From assembly GCA_044356555.1 (NCBI GenBank), contig JBIKWB010000010.1, positions 1 through 64,000 on the forward strand: a stretch of 64,000 nucleotides of DNA. The letters run 5' to 3'. The position numbers and the translations under genes are program-made. The stretch comes from Tous-C4FEB sp044356555. Lineage in GTDB: Bacteria > Verrucomicrobiota > Verrucomicrobiia > Opitutales > Opitutaceae. Below, in pieces: positions 34,890 to 42,845 of this stretch (positions are counted from its first letter, which is position 1; each line of letters opens with the position of its first letter). A model generated the notes under the pieces. That model did no database searches. It saw only the letters and a program-made list of their open reading frames with translations, and was not told where the DNA came from.

Positions 34890-35338
34890 AATTAAAAAAA
34901 TCTGAATCGCTCGCTCTCGTTAAGCTGTGCTGTCGGGCTCTGGAGGACAAGAAAGCGGAGGACCTTCGGGTGATGGATGTGAGTGAGCAGTCATCTATTA
35001 CGGATTTTCTGGTCTTGGCCACGGGCACGTCATCGCCTCATCTACGGGCATTGCGGATTGAAGTAGAAAAGGCGTTGGATTCAGCTCAAGCGCCGATCGT
35101 TGGAATGGAAATCCCGCAGGATAGCGGCTGGATGGTGATCGACGCGTTTGACGTCATGGTGCATCTGTTCACGACAGACCAACGGGAGCGATATGCTTTG
35201 GAAAATCTTTGGAAAGACGCGACCGAAGTTTCGGTTTCGAAGCTGCTGGCGGTGCCCAAAAAACCGAAGCCGAAAATCCGGAAAAAGGCGGAGACCGAGA
35301 AGTCTAGGAAGCCGACTAAATCGCGAGTAAAGAAATAG
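34886..35338 (+). CDS. rsfS: Ribosomal silencing factor RsfS
   Basis: RsfS binds ribosomal protein uL14 and blocks subunit joining when nutrients are short. The core (about 10-115) includes EDLRVMDVSEQSSITDFLVL, ATGTSSPHLRALRIEVEKAL and WMVIDAFDVMVHLFT. A Lys/Pro-rich tail of about 30 residues (121-150) extends beyond the usual end. The start overlaps nadD (ATGA), the frequent nadD-rsfS order. Confidence 0.93.
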   Translation: MKLKKSESLALVKLCCRALEDKKAEDLRVMDVSEQSSITDFLVLATGTSSPHLRALRIEVEKALDSAQAPIVGMEIPQDSGWMVIDAFDVMVHLFTTDQRERYALENLWKDATEVSVSKLLAVPKKPKPKIRKKAETEKSRKPTKSRVKK

Positions 35339-35345
35339 GAAGCAG

Positions 35346-35381
35346 GTGCAAATTAGCGATTGAAGTCCGTAATTTTTGCAC
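35346..35381 (+). repeat. Inverted repeat after rsfS
   Basis: GTGCAAA (35346-35352) pairs with TTTGCAC (35375-35381). Including flanking TTA/TAA the arms extend, with two unpaired Ts in the right arm. It begins 8 bp after the rsfS stop. No T run follows, so it is at best a weak terminator. Confidence 0.35.
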
Positions 35382-35425
35382 TAATCACGAATGCGTATTG
35401 TTACTTATTGGCGTTTTCGCTAAGC

Positions 35426-35476
35426 ACTCTGTGGTAGTAATTAAAGATTTGATTCCGGGTGTGTAACAGAGTTTTT
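35426..35476 (+). repeat. Inverted repeat with T run upstream of the pilin gene
   Basis: ACTCTGT (35426-35432) is complementary to ACAGAGT (35466-35472), and TTTTT follows directly. The 33-nt loop is large for a terminator. The site lies about 80 bp upstream of the pilin ATG, in a clearly AT-rich 215-bp stretch. It could be a terminator remnant for rsfS or part of pilin control. Confidence 0.3.
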
Positions 35477-35553
35477 GAGGAATTTTGACCTTGTCTCCCA
35501 AATTCAAATTTATCAGTTTTAAGTCGGTTATTATAAAATACAAAGATACCAAA

Positions 35554-35910
35554 ATGAAAAACTCGTGCAACAACTCCACCAAGGGCTTTACCCTTGTCGA
35601 AATCATGATCGTCGTCGTCATTATCGGCCTTTTGGCCGCTATGGCGATTCCTGCCTTCCAAAAGGTTCGTCAGTCCTCGCAAGACAAGGCTGTGTTGAAC
35701 AACGCCCGCCAACTCTCCGCGGCAGCTGATCAATACTTCCTTGAGAACGGTGTTTCTACCGCCGCGCAGGGGAGCCTCGTCGGGTCAGGTGCCTACGTTA
35801 AGTCGCTCAATCTCGTCGCAAACGAGACTTATCCAACTAACTTCACCCAGGGCATCACGATCACCATCGCCGGTGTCGCTGGTGTTCGCACGGTCACCTA
35901 CGCTCCCTAA
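35554..35910 (+). CDS. Type IV prepilin (PilA-like major pilin candidate)
   Basis: The 118-residue precursor has an 11-residue leader and a class III signal, KG^FTLVEI, with Phe1 and Glu5 of the mature protein at residues 12 and 16. It should be cut and methylated by PilD. A hydrophobic alpha helix (12-35) continues into an amphipathic helix, and a short beta domain follows (about 65-118). The mature form has no Cys, hence no disulfide D-loop. Two N-x-T sites occur (Asn90, Asn96). The upstream frame to 35485 is not part of the protein. No Shine-Dalgarno sequence is visible. It could also be a pseudopilin, but its strong own terminator suits a highly expressed pilin. Confidence 0.88.
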   Translation: MKNSCNNSTKGFTLVEIMIVVVIIGLLAAMAIPAFQKVRQSSQDKAVLNNARQLSAAADQYFLENGVSTAAQGSLVGSGAYVKSLNLVANETYPTNFTQGITITIAGVAGVRTVTYAP

Positions 35911-35937
35911 TTGCCAAGGAGTTTAGGAATTTGTGTG

Positions 35938-35966
35938 GCCGCTCGCGTGACGCGAGCGGCTTTTTT
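35938..35966 (+). terminator. Rho-independent terminator of the pilin gene
   Basis: A perfect 10-bp stem, GCCGCTCGCG (35938-35947) and CGCGAGCGGC (35951-35960), surrounds a TGA loop and is followed by six Ts. It lies 28 bp after the pilin stop and 74 bp before the next gene. Confidence 0.9.
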
Positions 35967-36039
35967 GTTTGGGGCGTTCTAGGGATTAGCAAGAAATCGA
36001 GCTTTATAGCGGCGGCTAGGGCGCTACAAACATTCGTTT

Positions 36040-37908
36040 ATGATACGCCAAAAGCTTCTATTGCTCGTGTGCGATATCCGTCTTGGGGCTTTGATCCTGA
36101 GTGTCTTGGCTGCTGTGCTTTTGGGGTTCGTCGTGGTGGATGATCGCCCTGCAATCAGTTTGGTTTCTGCCACTGGTTACTGGTTTGTTTTGGCGGCATT
36201 TGCGATGTTTGTTTGGGCGCTTTGGCGATGCTTTCATTCCGAGATCCGCGCTTTGCATTGGCGTCGGATAGATTGGTTAAGTCTTGGTGTGGTAGGTCTT
36301 GGCGGAGTGGTGCTAATCGTTCATGAAGCATTCGGTTTCAAGATTGTGATGGATGAAATCATGTTGCTGGGAACCTCGATGAGCATGCATTTCGACAAGA
36401 CGGTGCTCACACCCGTGCGAGGAAATGACATTCAGGGAACGTTCATGATCCTCGACGGAATGATGGACAAACGGCCCCTGTTTTTTCCGTTCTTAGTTTC
36501 TTTGCTGCACGATGTTTCCGGCTACCGACCGGCGAACTCCTTCGTTTTGAACGGAGGGCTTACTTTCGTTTTTCTTGGGCTGGTAAATCAACTCGGTCGT
36601 ATGCTGGCCGGGCGGAAGGCTGGTTGGCTCGGGGTGGCATTATTTGCAGGTCTGCCCTTGCTTGCGCATAATGCGACGGGCGGAGGCTTTGAGTTGCTGA
36701 ATTTGGTCATGATTCTCAGCACGCTTCTGCTGGGAGCCCGACTGATCACCCGCCGGGACGATGTTTCGATGACGGCGTTTTGCTTTTCCGCTCTTCTTCT
36801 CGCGCAAGTGAGATACGAGTCGGTCATCTATCTTTTGCCGGTCGCAGGGATCGTGGCGTGGTTGTGGTGGAACGAGGGTCGGCTAATCCTGCCTTGGCCG
36901 GTGTTGCTCGCGCCACTGCTCATGATTCATTATCCGCTTCAGCACCGGATCTTTGATCTGCGGGCCTCGGCGTGGGAGTTAGGGAGTCGTCCGGGGTCTA
37001 CGACGCCATTCTCCGCTTCATATATTCCCGATAATTTGTCTCACGCCTTGGGTTTCTTTTTTGGCCGTGCGGCTGATCAACCCAACTCGCTCTATCTTTC
37101 GGCTTTGGGGGTGATTGCGGTCCCGTTCTTTGGGCTCGCGGTGTTTAAATGGATGAGGAGTCTTGTGCGGGAGGCGCCGATAACTGTGGCTACGGCTTTT
37201 TTTGCGATCGGATTCGCCACGCAGTTTGCGCTGATGATGTGCTACTTTTGGGGGAAGTTCGATGATCCGGTGATTAGACGTTTAAGTCTTCCGACCCATC
37301 TCGGTCTGGTGATCGCGATTTTGGCCGTTTTGCCGCAGTTGGCGGGTGAAATGGTGACGCGCGGATTGTTGGCTATGGCGGTGGTGGCGCTGATCTCCCT
37401 TGGGGTGCCGTCAATGGCGGCTCACGCCTATAGTCAGGATTACCTGCCCGGCCGCGAGACGGCGTGGCGGCGTGCCTTCATCGCGGAGCAGCCGCGTCGG
37501 GACTATCTGGTAATCGACAACGATTCTATTCTTTGGATCGCCCACCAAGTCTCGTCGACGCCGGTTTTTCAGGCTCAAAGAAGGCGGGACTCACTGGTCT
37601 TTCATATGCGCAACCGAACTTATTCGGACGTGTATGTATTTCAGCGATTCAACATCGACCCTGAAACTGGCGTTATGACCCTTCGAGCAGGCGACGAACT
37701 GGGGCCGGACTATGTGCTCGAAACGGTTCGCGAGGAGCGGCTCCAAACCCTCACACTTGCCCGAATCAGCCGCGTAAAGGCAATCAGGTCTGGATCGGCA
37801 GAGGCAAATTCAGCCCCGCCGTCTGACTTTGCGGTTCCGACCGACCGTGCGGAGGCGGAGCGCAAGCGTCGCGAGTATCTGGAAAATTTCCTCAAGCAAC
37901 TGCCTTGA
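36040..37908 (+). CDS. Polytopic membrane protein, GT-C-like glycosyltransferase candidate
   Basis: The 622-residue protein has about 12 membrane helices and a C-terminal soluble part (about 480-622). The first large outer loop contains VMDEIMLLGTS, an Asp-Glu pair where GT-C enzymes keep their catalytic acid. DKRPLFFPFLVSLLHDVSGY and the following helices align by eye with the next gene, so the two are paralogs. GT-C enzymes transfer sugar from polyprenyl phosphate on the outer face of the inner membrane. This is the first gene after the pilin terminator. The acceptor is unknown. Confidence 0.75.
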   Translation: MIRQKLLLLVCDIRLGALILSVLAAVLLGFVVVDDRPAISLVSATGYWFVLAAFAMFVWALWRCFHSEIRALHWRRIDWLSLGVVGLGGVVLIVHEAFGFKIVMDEIMLLGTSMSMHFDKTVLTPVRGNDIQGTFMILDGMMDKRPLFFPFLVSLLHDVSGYRPANSFVLNGGLTFVFLGLVNQLGRMLAGRKAGWLGVALFAGLPLLAHNATGGGFELLNLVMILSTLLLGARLITRRDDVSMTAFCFSALLLAQVRYESVIYLLPVAGIVAWLWWNEGRLILPWPVLLAPLLMIHYPLQHRIFDLRASAWELGSRPGSTTPFSASYIPDNLSHALGFFFGRAADQPNSLYLSALGVIAVPFFGLAVFKWMRSLVREAPITVATAFFAIGFATQFALMMCYFWGKFDDPVIRRLSLPTHLGLVIAILAVLPQLAGEMVTRGLLAMAVVALISLGVPSMAAHAYSQDYLPGRETAWRRAFIAEQPRRDYLVIDNDSILWIAHQVSSTPVFQAQRRRDSLVFHMRNRTYSDVYVFQRFNIDPETGVMTLRAGDELGPDYVLETVREERLQTLTLARISRVKAIRSGSAEANSAPPSDFAVPTDRAEAERKRREYLENFLKQLP

Positions 37909-37962
37909 AGCTTAACCACTCTTCGAGTCGAAGCGGAGTTTGGTGAACGATAAATTTCCACC

Positions 37963-39759
37963 GTGATTGCAAGACTCGTCACTCTTCTGCGTGAGACTGC
38001 GCCTCGGCGCCGACTTCTGCTCGCGGTGGTGGCAGGCGTTTCGGCTTTTTGGTTGGGTTTCGTTGCCTTCCAAACGTCCGCCCTTGAGCGCATGTTGCGG
38101 TTTGGCGGTTATTTCTACATCGCGACCGTGTTTGTGATGTTCAGTTATTTTCTTGGGCGCGTGCTGCTTGCTCGAGTTTCTATATGGCGGGGATGGCTGG
38201 CCCATTCTCGGGTTTTGGGGGCTACCCTTCTGTTCGCGGCGGCGTTCGTGCTTTGGTCCGACGCCTTCAAGCACAAGATTCTGTTCGACGAATACGTCTT
38301 GCAGGGCACCGCGTACCAGATGCACGCCACGAAGGAGTTTGGAACTCTGTATCGGGCCTACCACATCGCGGGAAGTTGGCTGCCCTTTGATTCGTTCGTA
38401 GATAAGCGACCTTATTTTTTTACGTTCCTCGTTTCGTTGGTGCACGATTTTACCGGCTACCGAATCGCGAATATTTTTTTGGTGAACGCGGCCCTGACGC
38501 CCATTTTTCTAGGGCTGGTTTACTGGATTACCCGAGCCTTCACCTCTAGGGGACCGGCGCTGCTTGCGGTCGGATTATTGGCCACGCTTCCGCTTCTCGG
38601 GCAGAATGCGACCGGGGCTGGCATGGAGCTGCACAATCTAACCATGCTCGCACTGGTGACCGCGCTTTCGGTGCTCTACCTACGTGCGCCTGATGAACAT
38701 CGCTTGGTTACTCTTGTGCTGGGCACCGTACTTTTGTCGCAGAGCCGCTACGAATCGGTCATTTTCGTGGCGCCGGTCGTTGCCATTGTTTTGTTGGGTT
38801 GGATCAAAGCCGGGCGAGTGTTGTTGCCCTGGCCGGTGATCGTCGGACCGCTCTTGCTTGTGCCTTATGTTTGGCACAACCGCATGCTCGCTGCGACTCC
38901 CCAGCACTGGCAGCTTTTGCCCGGGCAAACGAGCCGTTTTGGAGTGGATTACTTGGCGAGCAACCTTGAGGGGGCGTGGTCGTTTTTTTTCAGTTTCTCA
39001 GGGCGGTTGGCAAACTCGTGGTATCTCGCGGCACTGGGTTTGGTCGCGGTCGCTTGGTTGATAGTGAGGGCTTGGCGCTGGGCCCGGGCCGTGCCGCGAT
39101 CTCCGCTGGCACCGGGCGTGATGGCGCTTTTGGGAATCGGGGCGGGAGTCGTCGCGAACTTGGTGATACTGATGTTCTATTATTGGAGCCGTTTGGATGA
39201 CGTCATCGCCTCACGCTTCGCGCTGCCGACCTGTTTTCTTTTGGCGATCTTGGCGGCCGTGATGGTCGAGCAGTTGAAGATTCGTTATCGATTCGTCAGC
39301 CCTGTCGTGATGGCGGGACTGGTGGTTTGGCTTTTCGTCGGGGCATTGCCGGCGATGGCTCGGCGGCTCTACACGGAGGAAAACGTCGTCATGCAAGAGG
39401 TCGAATGGGAGCGCTCGATTATCGAGGTGCGAACCGGCCCGCTCTTGTTCATTACCAACAAGTCCAATCTGCCGCTCTTGCTCTGGCGGATACCGAGTCT
39501 GTTCAACAGCACGGCCCGGCAACGCGGTGCGCAGATCGGCTATCATCTTCGCGAAGGGACATTTCGAGAGGTCATTGTGGCGCAGGGGTTGCGACCTAGT
39601 TCCGAACGCGGCGAAATGGGAGTGGATCCGCAAGACTTGATGCCACCGGAGTTTCAATTGGAAACCATCGCGGAGAAACGTTTCGGCACGCGGTGGTCGC
39701 GCCTTAGTCGGTTGGTCGCGATCCACGGGTCGCCAGAGGCTTCGGCGCAAGCGCCATGA
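37963..39759 (+). CDS. Polytopic membrane protein, GT-C-like glycosyltransferase candidate
   Basis: This 598-residue paralog of the preceding gene starts with GTG, 54 bp downstream. It shares the outer-loop acid (LFDEYVLQGTAYQMH), VDKRPYFFTFLVSLVHDFTGY, and the helix with LLGQNATGAGMELHNL. About 12 membrane helices precede a C-terminal soluble domain (about 465-598). The middle and end have drifted, which suggests different sugar or acceptor choice. Its stop overlaps the next start by 4 bp. Confidence 0.75.
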   Translation: MIARLVTLLRETAPRRRLLLAVVAGVSAFWLGFVAFQTSALERMLRFGGYFYIATVFVMFSYFLGRVLLARVSIWRGWLAHSRVLGATLLFAAAFVLWSDAFKHKILFDEYVLQGTAYQMHATKEFGTLYRAYHIAGSWLPFDSFVDKRPYFFTFLVSLVHDFTGYRIANIFLVNAALTPIFLGLVYWITRAFTSRGPALLAVGLLATLPLLGQNATGAGMELHNLTMLALVTALSVLYLRAPDEHRLVTLVLGTVLLSQSRYESVIFVAPVVAIVLLGWIKAGRVLLPWPVIVGPLLLVPYVWHNRMLAATPQHWQLLPGQTSRFGVDYLASNLEGAWSFFFSFSGRLANSWYLAALGLVAVAWLIVRAWRWARAVPRSPLAPGVMALLGIGAGVVANLVILMFYYWSRLDDVIASRFALPTCFLLAILAAVMVEQLKIRYRFVSPVVMAGLVVWLFVGALPAMARRLYTEENVVMQEVEWERSIIEVRTGPLLFITNKSNLPLLLWRIPSLFNSTARQRGAQIGYHLREGTFREVIVAQGLRPSSERGEMGVDPQDLMPPEFQLETIAEKRFGTRWSRLSRLVAIHGSPEASAQAP

Positions 39760-41006
39760 GATCGCTTTCAGGGCGGCAACTCCAATGGCTGTTGGTCGTG
39801 ATCGCTGCAGCTTGGTTTGGCAGCTTTGTCGTCTTCCCGGAGTTTTTTCAATTTTTCGCCGTCGAGCATTACGGGCCTTGGTTTGTTGATTCAGCGGCAA
39901 TTCTTGCTTCCAATGATGCGGTCGCACGGGGCTGGGATCCGTTGCGGGCCAATCCGCTCGATCTCTTCAACCGGCCGCATGTTTATTCGCACTGGTGGCT
40001 GGGTTTGCATCACTTCGGCTTAACCCGTGACGACACAATTGGTTTTGGCCTTGTGATCTTTGCCGGATTTTTGGCCGCGGCTTTGACCTGGCTTCGACCT
40101 CGGGAGCCACGTGAATTGGGGTGGTATTGCGCGGTGTTGGGTTCCCCTGGGGTGCTGCTGGCGTTCAATCGGGCCAACAACGATCTCGTGGTGTTTACGG
40201 TTCTGGCGCCGGTGGTGCCTTGCCTTTTGGACCATCGGCGACTGGTGCGCATGTTCGCGGTGGTGTTGGTGGCTGTTGCCGCCGGGTTGAAGTTTTATCC
40301 GGCGGTCGCCGGGGTCGTGCTTTTGGCGGTCGGTGGTGGCACGTTGCGGGAAAGCCGGGAAAGGATCGTGCTGGCCGTATTGGGATTGGCGCTCGTGGGG
40401 TGCAATCTTGGCCGAGACTTTGAGCTGATCCGGCAGTTGGCACCTCAGGCATTTGGGTTAACGAGCTTTGGGGCGCGAAATCTACCGACCAGTCTCGGTT
40501 TCGCCGACATTTATGGAACGGGGTTCATCGTGATTTTTTTTAGCGTGGTGATCGTGACCGCCTGGCGCTGGCAGGCGTTGGGGAGCTGGAGCATTGCACC
40601 GGAGAATCAAGCGGTGTGGCTCACCTTCGTTCTCGGAGCGGCGATGCTCACGGGCTGTTTTGTAGCCGGGACAAATTTTGGCTATCGTTGGGTCTTCGCG
40701 ATTTGGCTGGCGCCGTTGTTGTGGCGTTTGCCGAGGGATAGGGGCGCTCCGCCTGCGGTGCGGCGCCTAGCTGGAGTGGCTGCAGGATTGTTGGTGTTTT
40801 CCCTTTGGGCAGATGCAGGGGCGAGTTTGGTGATCGGCCGGTTGTTTCGTGGTGCCGGTCCCGATGTAGTTATGCTCGCGGCGGACCGATTTTTCTACGC
40901 GGAGCAGCCCTTGATTTGGGCGTTTTTCGGATGTTTGACCGTGTTTCTTACCCACCACTGTAAATTAGGGTTGAGAGGGCTTTTCGGACTCAAGAATGAG
41001 TCTTAG
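39756..41006 (+). CDS. GT87-type (DUF2029) membrane glycosyltransferase candidate
   Basis: The 416-residue protein has about 10 membrane helices. GT87/PimE-type marks are NPLDLFNRPHVYSHWWLG near the N-terminus, LAFNRANNDLVVFTVL, and AAGLKFYPAVAGVVLLA. The known family transfers mannose from polyprenyl-phosphomannose, for example in mycobacterial PIM synthesis. It overlaps the preceding gene (ATGA), so translation is coupled. It fits the same glycosylation island. Confidence 0.75.
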   Translation: MRSLSGRQLQWLLVVIAAAWFGSFVVFPEFFQFFAVEHYGPWFVDSAAILASNDAVARGWDPLRANPLDLFNRPHVYSHWWLGLHHFGLTRDDTIGFGLVIFAGFLAAALTWLRPREPRELGWYCAVLGSPGVLLAFNRANNDLVVFTVLAPVVPCLLDHRRLVRMFAVVLVAVAAGLKFYPAVAGVVLLAVGGGTLRESRERIVLAVLGLALVGCNLGRDFELIRQLAPQAFGLTSFGARNLPTSLGFADIYGTGFIVIFFSVVIVTAWRWQALGSWSIAPENQAVWLTFVLGAAMLTGCFVAGTNFGYRWVFAIWLAPLLWRLPRDRGAPPAVRRLAGVAAGLLVFSLWADAGASLVIGRLFRGAGPDVVMLAADRFFYAEQPLIWAFFGCLTVFLTHHCKLGLRGLFGLKNES

Positions 41007-41015
41007 AGCCGCAAC

Positions 41016-42845
41016 GTGAAGCGAATGGACCCGAGATCGGCAGCGTTTACCGGGCAACGTGTAGGATGGTTGCTCGGCTGCTTGCTCGTGCTGGGTTGCG
41101 TCGCGATTTACCGGGAAGTGGGGTCGTTTGATTTCGTCACGTTTGATGACGAGCACTGCATCGTGTTTAATCCACACATGGGCCCGGCGACATTTGAACG
41201 GGCGTCGTGGGCGTTCACCGATGTGAGTTATGCGCGTCGATACATGCCGCTGGGCTGGCTCGGATTTGCGGCGGTGTTTTCGTGGTTTGGCCTTGAGCCG
41301 AGCGCCTATCATTGGGTTGGCGCGATTTTACATGCCACGAACGCCGTTTTGCTCTTCCTCGTCATTTTTAGGATTTGTGATTTGAGGCTCGGGCTCGGAG
41401 ATCGGATCGGTCGTGACTGGCGACCGATCGCGGTGTTTCTCGGTGCAGCATTTTGGGCGTGGCATCCTCTGCGGGTCGAGTCGGTGGCGTGGTCGGCGGG
41501 TTTGTTATACGGGCAGGCGATGTTTTTTCTCTTGCTGGCGGTGGCCGCGATGTTGGCTCCGTTCGGTGGTCGGCTTGCGCGCCTATTCTCAATTTTATGC
41601 TACGGCGCCTCGTTGTTGACCTATCCGTTGGCGATCGGGTTCGTGCCGGTGTTTGCGCTGATCGCCGCCTGGAGGAATGCGGGATGGAGGGAGGCGGGAC
41701 GCGTGACGATGCCGTATGCCTTGGCGAGCGGGATAGTTTTGGCGATCAACCTCCATCTCCGAGTCGACGCCGGTGAAGCGTTCCGCCAAGCCCCGACTTG
41801 GGCTGAATTCCCGCTGCTTAACCGGGTTACCCAAGCCTGCTACCTTTGGGTCTATTATCTGTGGAAGCCTTTTTGGCCGACAGATCTGACGCTGCTCAAT
41901 CCGGCATTGATCGATTTTGACCCATGGTCAGTTCGTTTTGTCGGCAGTGCGGTCGGAATGTTTTTGATCGGTGGGATTGCCCTGATTTGGCGCCCGTTTC
42001 GAACAACGTTAGGAGTCTTTTTACTCGTCCACATGGCTGTTCTGGTGCCGATGCTGGGCTTGGCGGAGATACCGCACTTCCCGAGCGACCGCTATGCGGG
42101 ATTTTCTCAAATTGTTTTGGCGACGGTTTTGGGGCTGGCTCTGGCGCGGATTGCTCGCGCTCAATCGCGCGGGTGGGTGGCGCTCGCCGGGCTGGGCGTT
42201 TGTTTTGGGTTGGGTTCCGTCAGCGCGGACCAAACGTTGGTTTGGCGAGATGCTCAGACGCTCTTTCGTCATGTGGGTCGGTTTCTTCGTCCGGAGCAGT
42301 CTCCGCTCATGTTGTTTGAACGTCCGGCGGTTCTGCTGTACCGGAGCGGCGATTTGAGTGGAGCCTTGGCTCTATATGATCGAGGGATCGCTGAGCTGCC
42401 GGAAGAGCCGGCGCTCGTGGTAGGGCGCGAGGCTTTGTTGCGGCAGGCGACGGAACACCGCGAGCGATTGGCGGCGATCGGGGCGCCTGCATCGACGCCG
42501 CCGGTCGTGTTTCTGCAACAGTCTCTCGGCCTCGCGGCGGCGCGAGCGGGCGACGCGCAGACGGCTTTGGCGCATTTGCAGCGAGCGAGAAGGTCGGCGC
42601 CCGATTTTTACGAGACTGCCTACAATTTGGCGCTGGTTTGGCTTCAGCTTGGCGAGACTCGCGAGGCGTTGGGCAATTTTTTCTGGGCGGAGATTCACGG
42701 CGGTGATCGCCTTTCGGTAGCCGCGAAAACGCGGCTCTTGAATCTGATCGCGGAGCAATTCGACGCCGCCGGCGAGGTTCGCTTGGCAGAGGCGGCGCGA
42801 AAGCGGGCGGCTAGCGGGGCGACTGCGTTGCCGTCTGTTCAATGA
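41016..42845 (+). CDS. TMTC-like membrane protein with C-terminal TPR region
   Basis: The 609-residue protein has about 10 membrane helices and then a helical TPR-like domain (about 430-600). The N-terminal pattern FVTFDDEHCIVFNPHMG, YMPLGWLGFAAVFSWFGLEPSAYHWVG and ATNAVLLFLV is that of the TMTC/DUF1736 group, which in animals O-mannosylates cadherins. The DDE acids fit GT-C catalysis. It lies 9 bp after the GT87 gene. Its 3' end overlaps the opposing gene by 35 bp. Confidence 0.75.
   Translation: MKRMDPRSAAFTGQRVGWLLGCLLVLGCVAIYREVGSFDFVTFDDEHCIVFNPHMGPATFERASWAFTDVSYARRYMPLGWLGFAAVFSWFGLEPSAYHWVGAILHATNAVLLFLVIFRICDLRLGLGDRIGRDWRPIAVFLGAAFWAWHPLRVESVAWSAGLLYGQAMFFLLLAVAAMLAPFGGRLARLFSILCYGASLLTYPLAIGFVPVFALIAAWRNAGWREAGRVTMPYALASGIVLAINLHLRVDAGEAFRQAPTWAEFPLLNRVTQACYLWVYYLWKPFWPTDLTLLNPALIDFDPWSVRFVGSAVGMFLIGGIALIWRPFRTTLGVFLLVHMAVLVPMLGLAEIPHFPSDRYAGFSQIVLATVLGLALARIARAQSRGWVALAGLGVCFGLGSVSADQTLVWRDAQTLFRHVGRFLRPEQSPLMLFERPAVLLYRSGDLSGALALYDRGIAELPEEPALVVGREALLRQATEHRERLAAIGAPASTPPVVFLQQSLGLAAARAGDAQTALAHLQRARRSAPDFYETAYNLALVWLQLGETREALGNFFWAEIHGGDRLSVAAKTRLLNLIAEQFDAAGEVRLAEAARKRAASGATALPSVQ

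Noticed and set aside
35400..35553. Sigma-54 promoter for the pilin
   Set aside because: I looked for a GG-N10-GC element; the nearest candidate near 35409 has wrong spacing.
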